The notes beneath the pieces were generated by a model, which was not told the DNA's origin, searched no databases, and was given only the letters and a program-made list of their open reading frames with translations. From NCBI GenBank assembly GCA_038562555.1, contig JBCFBK010000014.1, positions 1 to 64,000 on the forward strand: a stretch of 64,000 nt of DNA. The letters run 5' to 3'. Each line of letters starts with the position of its first letter. The stretch's first letter is position 1. The position numbers and the translations under genes are program-made. Below, one piece after another: positions 34,547-43,842 of the stretch. Source of the stretch: JBCFBK01 sp038562555. Its GTDB lineage: Bacteria > Bacteroidota > Bacteroidia > Bacteroidales > Prolixibacteraceae.

Positions 34547-37500
34547 TTATTCGTGCCGGGTCGGATCATCTTCCGTAAGCTGCAGTTTACGTTCTATTTC
34601 CCTCAGCTTTATTTCTTCCAGTACTTTCTTGTATTCGAATGGTATGACTTTCACGAACCGCGGAAGGAACTCATCCCAGTTCGTCAGGATCTTTGCAGCT
34701 AACGAACTTTGCGTATAGAGCAGATGTTTACTGATCAGCTCCTGTAATTCGTCTATATCAGTCCGGTCTTCAAGCGGGCTGAGTTCAACCAGGCCTTTGT
34801 TGCAGTAGTAGTCAAAATCGCCGTCGGCATCAAGCACGTAGGCGATTCCCCCGCTCATTCCGGCCGCGAAATTACGCCCGGTTTTCCCAAGGACAACCAC
34901 CCGGCCTCCTGTCATGTACTCACAACAATGATCTCCGGTTCCCTCTACAACGGCTTTTGCCCCGGAATTACGAACGCAGAACCGTTCGCCTGCCACACCA
35001 CGGATGTAGGCCTCACCACTGGTTGCACCATAGAAGGTGGTATTTCCGATAATAATATTTTCTTCCGGAACGAATGTGGAACCGATGGGTGGAACCACAA
35101 CAAGTTTACCTCCCGAAAGGCCTTTCCCGGTATAGTCGTTGGCATCACCTTCGAGCCTGAAGCTAACACCCTTCACCAGGAATGCGCCAAAACTTTGGCC
35201 GGCAGTCCCGTTAAAGGTACAGTTAATGGTGTCATCAGGAAGACCTGCTTCACCGTATCGTCTTGAAATCTCTCCAGAAAGCATCGCCCCGATGGTGCGG
35301 TCGGTGTTTACAATGGGATATGAAATCCAGACCTTTTCCTTGCCTTTGATGGCTTTCCCCGAATCGTGGATCAGCTTCAGATCGAGGTGATCGTCGATCG
35401 ATTTCAGATTGGTGTAGGTTTGGTGAATATCATATTCCCGCGCTTCATCGGGCATGTGCAGGATTTTTGAGAAATCGATGTTTTTCATTTTCCAGTTGGT
35501 AACCTCCGGATCCACTTCCAGCAAATCGGCGCGGCCAACCAGGTCTTCAAACTTCTCGACACCCATTTCCGCCATGATCTCCCGGACTTCGTCTGCGACA
35601 AAGCGGAAAAAATTGACCACATAATCGGCTTTCCCCAGGAACCGTTTTCTCAGGTCCCGGTCCTGTGTTGCAATACCTGCCGGGCAGGTGTTGAGGTGGC
35701 ATTTGCGCATCATGATACATCCCATGGTGATCAGGGCAGAGGTGGCAAAACCGAATTCTTCCCCGCCCAGGCATCCCGCAACGATAACGTCGTGCCCGTT
35801 CTTAAGCTGTCCGTCCACCTGTAACCTGACCCTGCCGCGCAGGTTATTCATCACCAGGGTCTGCTGGGCTTCGGCGATTCCCATTTCCATGGGCAATCCC
35901 GCGTGTTTAATCGAGCTCGCGGGGCTTGCTCCTGTGCCGCCCTCCCCGCCCGAGATGGTGATCAGGTCGGCGTATGCTTTGGCTACACCGGCTGCGACAG
36001 TCCCCACACCGGCCTCAGCAACGAGCTTCACGGAAACCTTTGCCCTCGGATTGGTTACTTTCAGGTCGTAAATGAGCTGCGCAAGGTCTTCAATCGAGTA
36101 AATATCATGATGAGGAGGTGGCGAAATAAGGGTGATTCCCGGGGTTGAATTCCTCATTTTGGCAATTATCTTGTTTACCTTAAACCCAGGCAACTGGCCC
36201 CCTTCACCAGGCTTCGCGCCCTGGCAGATCTTGATCTGCAGTTCATGAGCGTTGGTCAGGTAGTTATTGGTCACTCCGAAACGTCCCGAAGCAACCTGTT
36301 TGATCGCGCTCTGCCTGTTGGTGCCAAAACGTTCGGAATCTTCCCCGCCTTCCCCCGTATTGCTGCGCCCGCCAATGGTATTCATGGCGATCGCCAGTGT
36401 TTCATGCGCTTCCTTACTGATCGAGCCATACGACATCGCACCGGTCACAAAGCGTTTCATGATCACTTCGGCCGGCTCCACCCTGCTTATCGGGATCGGA
36501 TTCTTTTTTGGCCGGAGGCAGCCGCGGATAAAGGCCGGTTTCCGGCTATCCTGCTGCACCAGGCTGCTGTATTCCTTATATTTACCATAATCATTAGTGC
36601 GCGTTGCCCATTGAAGCAGACCGATGGTTTCCGGATTCCAGGCATGGTGCTCGCCGTATTTTCTCCAGGCGTAAACACCGGAGTTTTCAAAACGGAATAG
36701 TCCGTTGGAGGATGAAGTCCGGTAAGCTGCTTCATGCATCCGGCGGTATTCCTCGGCGATTTCGGCGAAACCGATGCCACTCAGGCGGGAGGCCGTGCCC
36801 GTGAAATATTTTTCGGTCAGTTCCCGGCTCACGCCGATCGCTTCGAACATCTGGGCACCATGATACGACCGCAGCGTCGATATTCCCATCTTCGACATAA
36901 TCTTCAGCAGACCTTTGTCGATGGCTTTCATATAATTGGTCCGTGCGCTCTTGTAATCCAGATCGATCTTGCCTTCCTTGACCATATAATCGATTGCAGC
37001 ATAGGCCATGTAAGGATTAATGACGCTGGCTCCGTATCCCAGCAACAGTGCAAAATGATTCACCTCCCGGGGTTCCGCCGTTTCAACGATAATTCCCACC
37101 TGCATCCGCTTCTTTTTCTCAATCAGGTGATGGTGCACGGCAGCAACAGCAAGCAGAGAGGGCAATGGAGCATGTTCCGCATCGACGAGCCGGTCGGACA
37201 GGATGATAAAATTTTTCTTTTCATCTACCGCTTTTTCAGCCAGGATAAGCATCTCTTCAAATGCCTTGCGGAAACCGGCTTCTCCTTCGTTTACCGGAAA
37301 TACAATCGGAATGGTCTGATGCGTGAACAATTCATCTTTCAGATCCTTGATCTTACCCAGATCGGTGTTGGTAATCAGCGGACTGTCAAACTTGATCAGT
37401 TTGCAGTGGTTTTGATTTTCCTTCAGAATATTTGAATGAAGGGAGCCAATATAGTTGGTCAGCGACATCACCAGCCCTTCCCTGATCGAATCGATCGCCG

Positions 37501-39067
37501 GGTTGGTGACCTGCGCAAACATCTGCTTAAAATAATTGAAGAAACGCTGCGGCTTGCTTGAAAAAATCGCGATCGGTGCATCATTTCCCATCGAACTGGT
37601 CGCTTCGGCGCTGCTTGTTGCCATGCCGTGGATCAATTCATACATGTCTTCGCTGGAATAAGTAAAAACTTTTGCCAGTGTTTCAAAATTGTCCAGGTCG
37701 GAAGGAACGCGCTGTTTTACCCTGATGTCGCGCATACGGATGCGGTTGCCTTTGAGCCACATTTCATACGGATTGCGCTGACTCAACTGCTCCTTTACCT
37801 CCTTATCCGGGATAATAATTCCAAGTTTGGTATCGATCAGCATGATCTTGCCCGGGCGCAGGCGGCCTTTCTCCTTGATTTCGTCCGGAGCAAACTGCTG
37901 AACCCCGACCTCCGATCCCATCACGATCAAGTCATTTTTGGTGATGATGTAACGGGAAGGCCGAAGTCCGTTCCTGTCGAGCGTTCCACCGATGTAGCGG
38001 CCGTCTGAGAATACCATGGAGGCAGGACCATCCCAGGGTTCCATAATCGTTGAATGATACTCATAGAAAGCCTTGAGGCTTTCGGGAATCGGATTTTTTT
38101 CGTTGTACGACTCAGGTATCATCATACACAAGGCATGATGCAGGGAACGCCCGGTCATATGCAGGAATTCAAGCACATTGTCGAATGAAGCTGAATCTGA
38201 TTTGCCGTCCTCAATAACCGGCAGAATCTTTTTCAGATCGTCGCCAAAAATTTCCGATTTCAGCAGGGCTTCGCGCGCCTGCATCCATTTGCGGTTCCCT
38301 TTGACCGTATTAATCTCCCCGTTATGGGCCAGGTAACGGAACGGCTGCGCCAAATCCCAGGTAGGGAACGTATTGGTGCTGAAGCGGGAATGAACAAGCG
38401 CAATGGCCGACCTGAATTCAGCATGTTCGATATCTTTGTAATAGCTCCTCAACTGCGCCGGGGTGAGCATGCCTTTATATACGATCACTTTCGACGAAAA
38501 GCTGGGCTGATAAAAGGCCTCCTTCTGTTCCATGCCCGAATGGGCAACTGCGTGCTCGGTCAGCTTCCTGACAATATATAATTTGCGTTCCAAAGCTTCC
38601 TGCTCCAGATTAGCCTTCACAAAAACCTGCTTAACAACCGGCTCGGTCTTCTTTGCTATTTCACCGGGTGCGGAACTATCGACGGGAACATCGCGGTATG
38701 CGATCAGTTCAAGGCCTTCTTCCTGAATATACCGGGTCAGGATATCCAGGCAAATATCGGCTTCTGCGCTCTTCTGCGGCAGGAAAATAAGTCCTGTGCC
38801 GTACCTGCCGCTTTCCGGAAGCTGAATTTTCAACACCTCTTTAAAATACAGATGGGGTATCTGCATTAAAATACCCGCACCATCGCCAGTGGCATTATCG
38901 GCGCTCGTCGCACCGCGGTGATCCAGATTCTCAAGGACACTCAGGCCCCGCATAACAATATCATGAGAAGCCTCGCCCCTGATATGCGCAACAAACCCGA
39001 TTCCACAGTTATCATGTTCATTTGCGGAATCGTACATCCCCTGAGTCTTTGGAAATCGTAACTGCAT
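34547..39067 (-). CDS. gltB: Glutamate synthase large subunit
   Basis: 1506 residues, full length. The class II amidotransferase domain begins at Cys21 (EHDNCGIGF), the nucleophile exposed after processing of a short leader; an ATG at 39037 would give a shorter leader. The central and FMN-binding synthase domains follow (SKEAHETLAIAMNTIGGRSN, GEGGTGASPASSIKHAG), then the 3Fe-4S site CIMMRKCHLNTCPAGIATQ and the C-terminal beta-helix domain. A purine-rich AAGGAG lies upstream of the start. It makes glutamate for the adjacent arginine and proline pathways. Confidence 0.98.
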   Translation of the reverse strand: MQLRFPKTQGMYDSANEHDNCGIGFVAHIRGEASHDIVMRGLSVLENLDHRGATSADNATGDGAGILMQIPHLYFKEVLKIQLPESGRYGTGLIFLPQKSAEADICLDILTRYIQEEGLELIAYRDVPVDSSAPGEIAKKTEPVVKQVFVKANLEQEALERKLYIVRKLTEHAVAHSGMEQKEAFYQPSFSSKVIVYKGMLTPAQLRSYYKDIEHAEFRSAIALVHSRFSTNTFPTWDLAQPFRYLAHNGEINTVKGNRKWMQAREALLKSEIFGDDLKKILPVIEDGKSDSASFDNVLEFLHMTGRSLHHALCMMIPESYNEKNPIPESLKAFYEYHSTIMEPWDGPASMVFSDGRYIGGTLDRNGLRPSRYIITKNDLIVMGSEVGVQQFAPDEIKEKGRLRPGKIMLIDTKLGIIIPDKEVKEQLSQRNPYEMWLKGNRIRMRDIRVKQRVPSDLDNFETLAKVFTYSSEDMYELIHGMATSSAEATSSMGNDAPIAIFSSKPQRFFNYFKQMFAQVTNPAIDSIREGLVMSLTNYIGSLHSNILKENQNHCKLIKFDSPLITNTDLGKIKDLKDELFTHQTIPIVFPVNEGEAGFRKAFEEMLILAEKAVDEKKNFIILSDRLVDAEHAPLPSLLAVAAVHHHLIEKKKRMQVGIIVETAEPREVNHFALLLGYGASVINPYMAYAAIDYMVKEGKIDLDYKSARTNYMKAIDKGLLKIMSKMGISTLRSYHGAQMFEAIGVSRELTEKYFTGTASRLSGIGFAEIAEEYRRMHEAAYRTSSSNGLFRFENSGVYAWRKYGEHHAWNPETIGLLQWATRTNDYGKYKEYSSLVQQDSRKPAFIRGCLRPKKNPIPISRVEPAEVIMKRFVTGAMSYGSISKEAHETLAIAMNTIGGRSNTGEGGEDSERFGTNRQSAIKQVASGRFGVTNNYLTNAHELQIKICQGAKPGEGGQLPGFKVNKIIAKMRNSTPGITLISPPPHHDIYSIEDLAQLIYDLKVTNPRAKVSVKLVAEAGVGTVAAGVAKAYADLITISGGEGGTGASPASSIKHAGLPMEMGIAEAQQTLVMNNLRGRVRLQVDGQLKNGHDVIVAGCLGGEEFGFATSALITMGCIMMRKCHLNTCPAGIATQDRDLRKRFLGKADYVVNFFRFVADEVREIMAEMGVEKFEDLVGRADLLEVDPEVTNWKMKNIDFSKILHMPDEAREYDIHQTYTNLKSIDDHLDLKLIHDSGKAIKGKEKVWISYPIVNTDRTIGAMLSGEISRRYGEAGLPDDTINCTFNGTAGQSFGAFLVKGVSFRLEGDANDYTGKGLSGGKLVVVPPIGSTFVPEENIIIGNTTFYGATSGEAYIRGVAGERFCVRNSGAKAVVEGTGDHCCEYMTGGRVVVLGKTGRNFAAGMSGGIAYVLDADGDFDYYCNKGLVELSPLEDRTDIDELQELISKHLLYTQSSLAAKILTNWDEFLPRFVKVIPFEYKKVLEEIKLREIERKLQLTEDDPTRHE

Positions 39068-39399
39068 TTTTTTTTCTCCTTTAATATTTTATCTCTCCCT
39101 GTTTTATTCTGATCTTATGTTTGCCGAAGCAGCCCTGGCACAAAATCAACAAAAACATCACTATATTTACAAACTAATAGAAAAACCTATTAAAATCTAA
39201 CGAAGTGAAACAAAAATAACCAAAAAACAAACAACGTCAAATTTCATAGTAAAAAAAAAGGATAGTATAATATACCCTTAACACTAATCCCGGCAGGAAA
39301 TATAACAACAACCTACAAATGAGATTGTTGTAAACAAACACAGGAGGCCGCTTTTTTTAGGCGGCCTCCTGCGACGTAACATTTTATTAACAAAAAAAG
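39068..39399. other. Intergenic region between argH and gltB
   Basis: 332 bp, strongly AT-rich. It holds the argH terminator hairpin (39342-39370) at its right end and presumably the gltB promoter. On the minus strand a TTAGTTTG-like sequence about 100 bp upstream of gltB and an AAGGAG ribosome site just before the start are visible. No gene, RNA or repeat was recognised in the rest. Confidence 0.6.
39342..39370 (-). terminator. Terminator hairpin downstream of argH
   Basis: Ten-bp stem AGGAGGCCGC / GCGGCCTCCT with a T-rich loop, about 30 bp past the argH stop. No long U-tract follows on the minus strand, but position and stem strength fit a terminator. Confidence 0.75.
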
Positions 39400-40731
39400 C
39401 TACTCAAGCAGTTTCTGAATGGCCTGTCCGGCCTTTTCAAAATGAAACTGGCTGATTACCATTGTCATTTTCTCTTCAATCCGGGACAGGCATAAGTTAC
39501 CGATACTTCCTTCATGGGTATGGGTTACTTTTCCCTCAAAGTGATAATCGCCCGACCCGATTTTTCTCCCTACCTGCCGGTAGGCATCTCTGAATGGCAC
39601 TCCCTGCATGACCAGAAGATTAACATCCTCCACGCTGTAAACATAGCGGTATCGCTCATCATCAAGGATATTTTCCCTGACAGCCATTTCCGAAAGTGCA
39701 AAAGCCGCGATTTCAAGGCAGCTTTTCAATTCGTCAAATGCCGGAAGAAAAAGTTCCTTCACCAACTGAAGATCGCGGAAATAGCCTGAAGGAAGATTGT
39801 TGACCATCAGCGTGATCTGAGCCGGGATACCTTGTATCCTGTTACAATGCGAACGTACTAGTTCGAAAACATCGGGATTTTTCTTGTGGGGCATAATGCT
39901 TGATCCTGTCGTGAGTTCGTCGGGCAGCTTAACAAAGCCAAAATTCTGACTCATGAACAGGCAAACATCGTAAGCCAGCCGCGAAATGGTAGCCGCGATC
40001 GATGACAAGGCAAATGCCACGGTCTTTTCCATTTTGCCTCTGCCCATTTGGGCATAGACTACATTGTAATTCATTTGTTCAAATCCCAGCAAATCGGTCG
40101 TCATTTGCCTGTTCAGCGGGAAGGATGAACCGTATCCTGCTGCAGACCCAAGCGGATTCTGATTGGTGATCCGGTAAGCGGCCTGCAGGATCAGAAAATC
40201 GTCGGCAAGACTTTCGGCATAGGCACTAAACCAGAGACCAAATGAAGAGGGCATGGCCACCTGCAAATGCGTATAGCCCGGCATCAGATAATTTTTGTAA
40301 CGTTCTGCCTGGGTAATCATAACATCAAAGAGCTTCTTCCCTGACGAAACAATTTCACTGATTTCATTCCTGGTGAATAATTTCAGATCGACCAGCACCT
40401 GGTCATTCCTGGAACGCCCGCTGTGGATTTTTTTTCCGATGTCGCCGAGTTTTCGCGTGAGCATCGTCTCAACCTGCGAATGAACATCCTCTACTCCTTC
40501 TTCAATAACGAAACCACCGCTTTCGGCGATCCGGTAAACCGATCTGAGTTCTTCCAGCAGCTTTTCGAGCTCATCCTTTTCGAGCAAATGAATGGAATGC
40601 AGCATGATGGCATGGGCGATTGATCCCAGAACATCATATTTTGCCAGATATAAATCCAACTCACGGTCTTTTCCGACGGTAAATGCTTCGATCAGCGTAT
40701 TTACCGAGTAACCTTTGTCCCAAAGCTTCAT
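39400..40731 (-). CDS. argH: Argininosuccinate lyase
   Basis: 443 residues from the ATG at 40731 (KLWDKGYSVNTLIEAFTVGKD is the common beginning; an ATG five codons upstream also exists). Superfamily signatures are SGRSRNDQV, PGYTHLQVAMPSSFG and the catalytic loop TGSSIMPHKKNPDVFEL, whose serine acts as base. It cleaves argininosuccinate to arginine and fumarate, the last step of the pathway. Unlike the other arg genes it is not in the argR-argB run but alone, upstream of gltBD on the minus strand. Confidence 0.97.
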   Translation of the reverse strand: MKLWDKGYSVNTLIEAFTVGKDRELDLYLAKYDVLGSIAHAIMLHSIHLLEKDELEKLLEELRSVYRIAESGGFVIEEGVEDVHSQVETMLTRKLGDIGKKIHSGRSRNDQVLVDLKLFTRNEISEIVSSGKKLFDVMITQAERYKNYLMPGYTHLQVAMPSSFGLWFSAYAESLADDFLILQAAYRITNQNPLGSAAGYGSSFPLNRQMTTDLLGFEQMNYNVVYAQMGRGKMEKTVAFALSSIAATISRLAYDVCLFMSQNFGFVKLPDELTTGSSIMPHKKNPDVFELVRSHCNRIQGIPAQITLMVNNLPSGYFRDLQLVKELFLPAFDELKSCLEIAAFALSEMAVRENILDDERYRYVYSVEDVNLLVMQGVPFRDAYRQVGRKIGSGDYHFEGKVTHTHEGSIGNLCLSRIEEKMTMVISQFHFEKAGQAIQKLLE

Positions 40732-41231
40732 TTGTTTTTTGCCCAAAGATACGTATTTCCGGTTAATGCGTCTACAAGGATCCTGTTGTATCCGGCAGGT
40801 TTAGATATCGCACATATTGCTATTTTAAATAAACTTTTTACAACATTTTTCTTGTAAATGTTAATTTAATATGTCTTTTTAATATTTTACGTAGCTATTT
40901 CTATATTTATGACATTTTGTAAGTCAACATACTTCAAAAAACCGTTAGAAATACATTTTACTAAAAACACCCCTCTAATTTAAAGGGGGTATCCTATCAT
41001 TTTATCATTTTTTTACAGACTCCTGGCTAATTTATGGGGGTACAAAATGTTAATTTTACATTAATTCACAAAATCCTCCTGTTTTTTATCATTTATCTAA
41101 AAAAATAAATATAATTTTGAACCGGAGCTACAAAAGAAGGCAAATTGCTTACATAACTTTAAAGGCTTTTAAAAAAAAGAATCAAAAAGATTTAAATAGT
41201 GTATTGTTCGTAATCCTTAAATTTTACAAAA
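40732..41231. other. AT-rich divergent control region between argH and porin-glnK-amtB
   Basis: 500 bp without a credible gene. Visible elements are a 7-7-7 dyad AACATTT TTCTTGT AAATGTT at 40843-40863, a weak GC inverted repeat ACCCC/GGGGT around 40969-40990, and a -7-like TAATTTTG at 41112-41119. I looked for a sigma-54 -24/-12 element and saw no convincing one. The length suggests a complex promoter, as expected for nitrogen-controlled genes. Confidence 0.5.
41112..41119 (+). promoter_or_regulatory. Candidate -7 box of the porin-glnK-amtB operon
   Basis: TAATTTTG fits TAnnTTTG, about 110 bp before the porin start. The sequence 20-25 bp upstream is T-rich without an exact TTTG, so the assignment is tentative. 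Confidence 0.4.
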
Positions 41232-41915
41232 ATGAAAAGAAACTTAAAACTACTGATTCTTGGAATTACAGTAATTTCAGCTTTAAACGTTCAGGCACAG
41301 GAAAGCAACTGGACTGCGGGAGCAGATATTGTCAGCAATTACATCTGGCGCGGTACGAAACTCGGCACAGGGCCTGCCATACAACCTTCAGTCAAGTTCA
41401 CGACAGGGGGATTGACCATCGGGGTATGGGGCTCATTCGATTCGAACGGCTATGCGGAAACGGATCCTTACATTTCGTATAGTTTTGCCAACGGATTCAG
41501 TCTGGGGTTCACCGACTATTTTCTTCCCAATTATACCGTAATGGTGGATGAAGAAACAGAGGTAACATCTCAATTTTTCGATGAAAATTCAAATGCTTAC
41601 GAAATCAATGCCGGTTACACAACAGGAGGGTTAAGTCTGAGTGCGAATTACATTTTAAACGAAGGTACAACGATCGCCTCGGCAGGGAACGACACTTATT
41701 TCCAGGCCGGTTATGCTTTCGACAAATTTAATATCAGTGTTGGAGGCGGTGATGGCTGGCATACTTCCGACGGCGACTTTAATATCTGCCATGTTGCCAT
41801 AGGCACAAGCAAAGAAATCAAAATCACCGACAGTTTTTCGATTCCAGTCAGTGGCCAGGTGATCCTGAATCCGGATAAAGAACAATTGTATGTCGTCGTT
41901 GGGTTCTCTTTATAA
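41232..41915 (+). CDS. TorF-like outer-membrane porin (paralogue 2)
   Basis: 227 residues with a signal peptide ending at VQAQ, then a beta-rich barrel of the same family as 2049-2708 (shared GADIVSNYIWRGTK and a C-terminal IPVSGQVILNPDKEQLYV). It is the first gene before glnK and amtB, spaced 61 bp, so the operon combines an outer-membrane channel with the inner-membrane ammonium transporter and its PII regulator. A role in letting ammonium or small nitrogen compounds across the outer membrane is inferred from context only. Confidence 0.8.
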   Translation: MKRNLKLLILGITVISALNVQAQESNWTAGADIVSNYIWRGTKLGTGPAIQPSVKFTTGGLTIGVWGSFDSNGYAETDPYISYSFANGFSLGFTDYFLPNYTVMVDEETEVTSQFFDENSNAYEINAGYTTGGLSLSANYILNEGTTIASAGNDTYFQAGYAFDKFNISVGGGDGWHTSDGDFNICHVAIGTSKEIKITDSFSIPVSGQVILNPDKEQLYVVVGFSL

Positions 41916-41976
41916 TCTTCCTGCTCTCACCGGATATTTCAGAACTGAAATGTGACAAAAAACAAACTATAAAGAC

Positions 41977-42333
41977 ATGAAGAAAGTTGAAGCTATCATT
42001 AGAAAAACCAAATTCGAGGAGGTCACTGAAGCCCTTCGTGATGCCGGAATTGAATTTTTTTCCTTCTGGGATGTGCGCGGAGTCGGGCAGACCACGGAAG
42101 AACGCGCTTACCGCGGCGTTGTTTATGACACCAGCACTATCGAACGGACCATGCTCTCCATTATTGTGCGCGATAAAAATGTGGAAAAGACGGTACTGGC
42201 CATCATGAAGTCGGGCAGGACCGGCGAGATTGGCGACGGGAAAGTCTTTGTTTCCGACATTGAAGAGTCGTATCGCATCAGGACAGGAGAGTTTGGCGAT
42301 GAATCCCTTTTTATTAAGGGGAAGGAAGAATAA
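41977..42333 (+). CDS. glnK: PII nitrogen regulatory protein
   Basis: 118 residues of the PII fold. The T-loop VRGVGQTTEERAYRGVVY keeps a tyrosine at the place of the E. coli uridylylation site Tyr51, though the loop is about one residue shorter and its sequence differs. The B-loop motif SGRTGEIGDGKVFV and the C-terminal YRIRTGEFGDESL are typical. PII trimers sense 2-oxoglutarate and ATP/ADP and block AmtB when nitrogen is plentiful. The gene is directly upstream of amtB, the standard glnK position. Confidence 0.95.
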   Translation: MKKVEAIIRKTKFEEVTEALRDAGIEFFSFWDVRGVGQTTEERAYRGVVYDTSTIERTMLSIIVRDKNVEKTVLAIMKSGRTGEIGDGKVFVSDIEESYRIRTGEFGDESLFIKGKEE

Positions 42334-42356
42334 AGCTAAAATAAAAAGACACAATC

Positions 42357-43619
42357 ATGGAAGAAACATTGACATTAGATAGCTTGTCGAAGACGACAAG
42401 TGAGCTTGCGGGATCCCTCGATGCCCTGTGGGTGTTAATTGCAGCGGCCCTGGTATTCTTTATGCAGGCCGGATTTGCAATGGTAGAAACAGGATTTACA
42501 CGGCACAAGAACACCGTGAATATTTTATCGAAAAACCTGATCGATTTTGCTGTGGGTTCGCTTCTGTTCTGGGCGATCGGATTCAGCCTGATGTTTGGGC
42601 TTGACGCTTCAGGTTTTATCGGGATGCCCGATTTCTTTTTCGCCAACGGATGGGAAGGCGCCATCCCGGCTGAGGCCTTTCTGATATTCCAGACTGTTTT
42701 TGCTGCCACAGCGGCAACGATCGTCTCGGGTGCCGTGGCAGAACGGATCGAATTTAAATCGTACCTGATTTATTCGATTGTTATCACTGCCGTTATTTAC
42801 CCCATTTCCGGCCATTGGGTATGGGGTGGCGGGTGGTTATCGCAAATGTCGACCCCGTTTCATGACTTTGCCGGCTCAACGGTAGTCCATTCCGTTGGCG
42901 GTTGGATCGCCCTGGCGGGAGCCATCGTTCTGGGTCCCCGGATCGGCAAGTATGATAAACGCGGGAAAGCCCGTGCTATTCCCGGCCATAACCTGACCCT
43001 GGGTGCTCTGGGTGTATTTATTCTGTGGCTGGGATGGTTTGGCTTTAACCCGGGATCGCAACTGGCGGCATCCGGAACTTCAAACATCACGGCGGTATCC
43101 CATATTTTCCTGACCACCAACCTGGCTGCTGCAGCCGGAACTGTGGCGGCCATCATCATCAGTTGGATCCGTTACGGGAAACCCAGCTTGAGCCTTGGAT
43201 TAAACGGGGCGTTGGCCGGACTTGTAGGCATAACTGCAGGTTGCGACCTCGTATCGGCAAGCGGAGCTGTTCTGATTGGACTGATCGCCGGCGCCATACT
43301 GGTATACGCGGTATCGTTTATGGATCAGACGCTGCGCGTGGATGACCCGGTCGGAGCCGTTTCAGTTCACGGGATATGCGGTGCCCTGGGAACCATCCTG
43401 GTCGGACTGTTTGCGCAGGACGGCGGACTTTTCTACGGCGGGGGAGCTTCCCTGCTGATCAGCCAGCTCATTGGCGTCGTTGCCGTTGGAGCATGGGCCT
43501 TTATCTTCGGATTTATTCTCTTCAAAATACTGAAAGCAACGGTCGGATTACGTGTTGACAGACGTGTTGAAGAAGAAGGCATCGATATTTACGAACATGG
43601 GGAAACTGCCTACAATTAA
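42357..43619 (+). CDS. amtB: Ammonium transporter
   Basis: 420 residues with about 11 hydrophobic segments. The pore twin histidines lie in STVVHSVGGWIALAGAIVLG and VGAVSVHGICGALG, and the family segment GVFILWLGWFGFNPGSQL is present. The start follows glnK by 23 bp. It carries ammonium across the inner membrane and is closed by GlnK binding. The operon ends at a strong terminator. The N-terminus begins directly with a short acidic stretch and lacks a long signal peptide. Confidence 0.97.
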   Translation: MEETLTLDSLSKTTSELAGSLDALWVLIAAALVFFMQAGFAMVETGFTRHKNTVNILSKNLIDFAVGSLLFWAIGFSLMFGLDASGFIGMPDFFFANGWEGAIPAEAFLIFQTVFAATAATIVSGAVAERIEFKSYLIYSIVITAVIYPISGHWVWGGGWLSQMSTPFHDFAGSTVVHSVGGWIALAGAIVLGPRIGKYDKRGKARAIPGHNLTLGALGVFILWLGWFGFNPGSQLAASGTSNITAVSHIFLTTNLAAAAGTVAAIIISWIRYGKPSLSLGLNGALAGLVGITAGCDLVSASGAVLIGLIAGAILVYAVSFMDQTLRVDDPVGAVSVHGICGALGTILVGLFAQDGGLFYGGGASLLISQLIGVVAVGAWAFIFGFILFKILKATVGLRVDRRVEEEGIDIYEHGETAYN

Positions 43620-43653
43620 TATTCCTTCAGCCTTTATGTCTGTAGCTTTTCCC

Positions 43654-43684
43654 GGGAGCCTGCCATGTTGCAGGCTCCCTTTTT
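43654..43684 (+). terminator. Intrinsic terminator of the porin-glnK-amtB operon
   Basis: Ten-bp GC-rich stem GGGAGCCTGC / GCAGGCTCCC with a 6-nt loop and a following TTTTT, 35 bp after the amtB stop. Confidence 0.93.
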
Positions 43685-43704
43685 GCATGGGGCACAGCGA
43701 AGAA

Positions 43705-43827
43705 CGGAGACGGGAACAGGGAGACCGGAAACCGGATGAACAAAAATGCCAACCACTCTCCTGCCTTACGACTAAAGACTTACGACTGCTTTATTTCTGC
43801 TAACAGCTAAAAACCAACAGCTAAAAG
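43705..43827. repeat. 7-bp-period arrays between amtB and carB (three word families)
   Basis: Five heptads of the CGGAGAC family at 43705-43739 (CGGAGAC, GGGAACA, GGGAGAC, CGGAAAC, CGGATGA). Three of the CTTACGA family follow at 43765-43785, and three of the AGCTAAA family at 43804-43824. The same three families recur separately at other junctions. The arrays sit between convergent genes. Confidence 0.85.
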
Positions 43828-43842
43828 CTTTCTTGTATCTGC

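Noticed and set aside
33494..34702. 402-residue open frame on the plus strand opposite gltD
   Set aside because: It lies wholly antisense to the firmly identified gltD and the end of gltB, and its translation shows no domain pattern.
40969..40990. Terminator upstream of the porin gene
   Set aside because: The stem is only about five GC pairs, is not followed by a clear U-tract, and no gene ends nearby on the plus strand.
40732..41231. Sigma-54 promoter for the ammonium operon
   Set aside because: No convincing TGGCAC-N5-TTGCA pair was seen; the only promoter-like element is a -7 box.
41117..41482. 121-residue open frame at the start of the porin gene
   Set aside because: It is out of frame with the porin, which has a signal peptide and paralogue; the first half is in the AT-rich leader.
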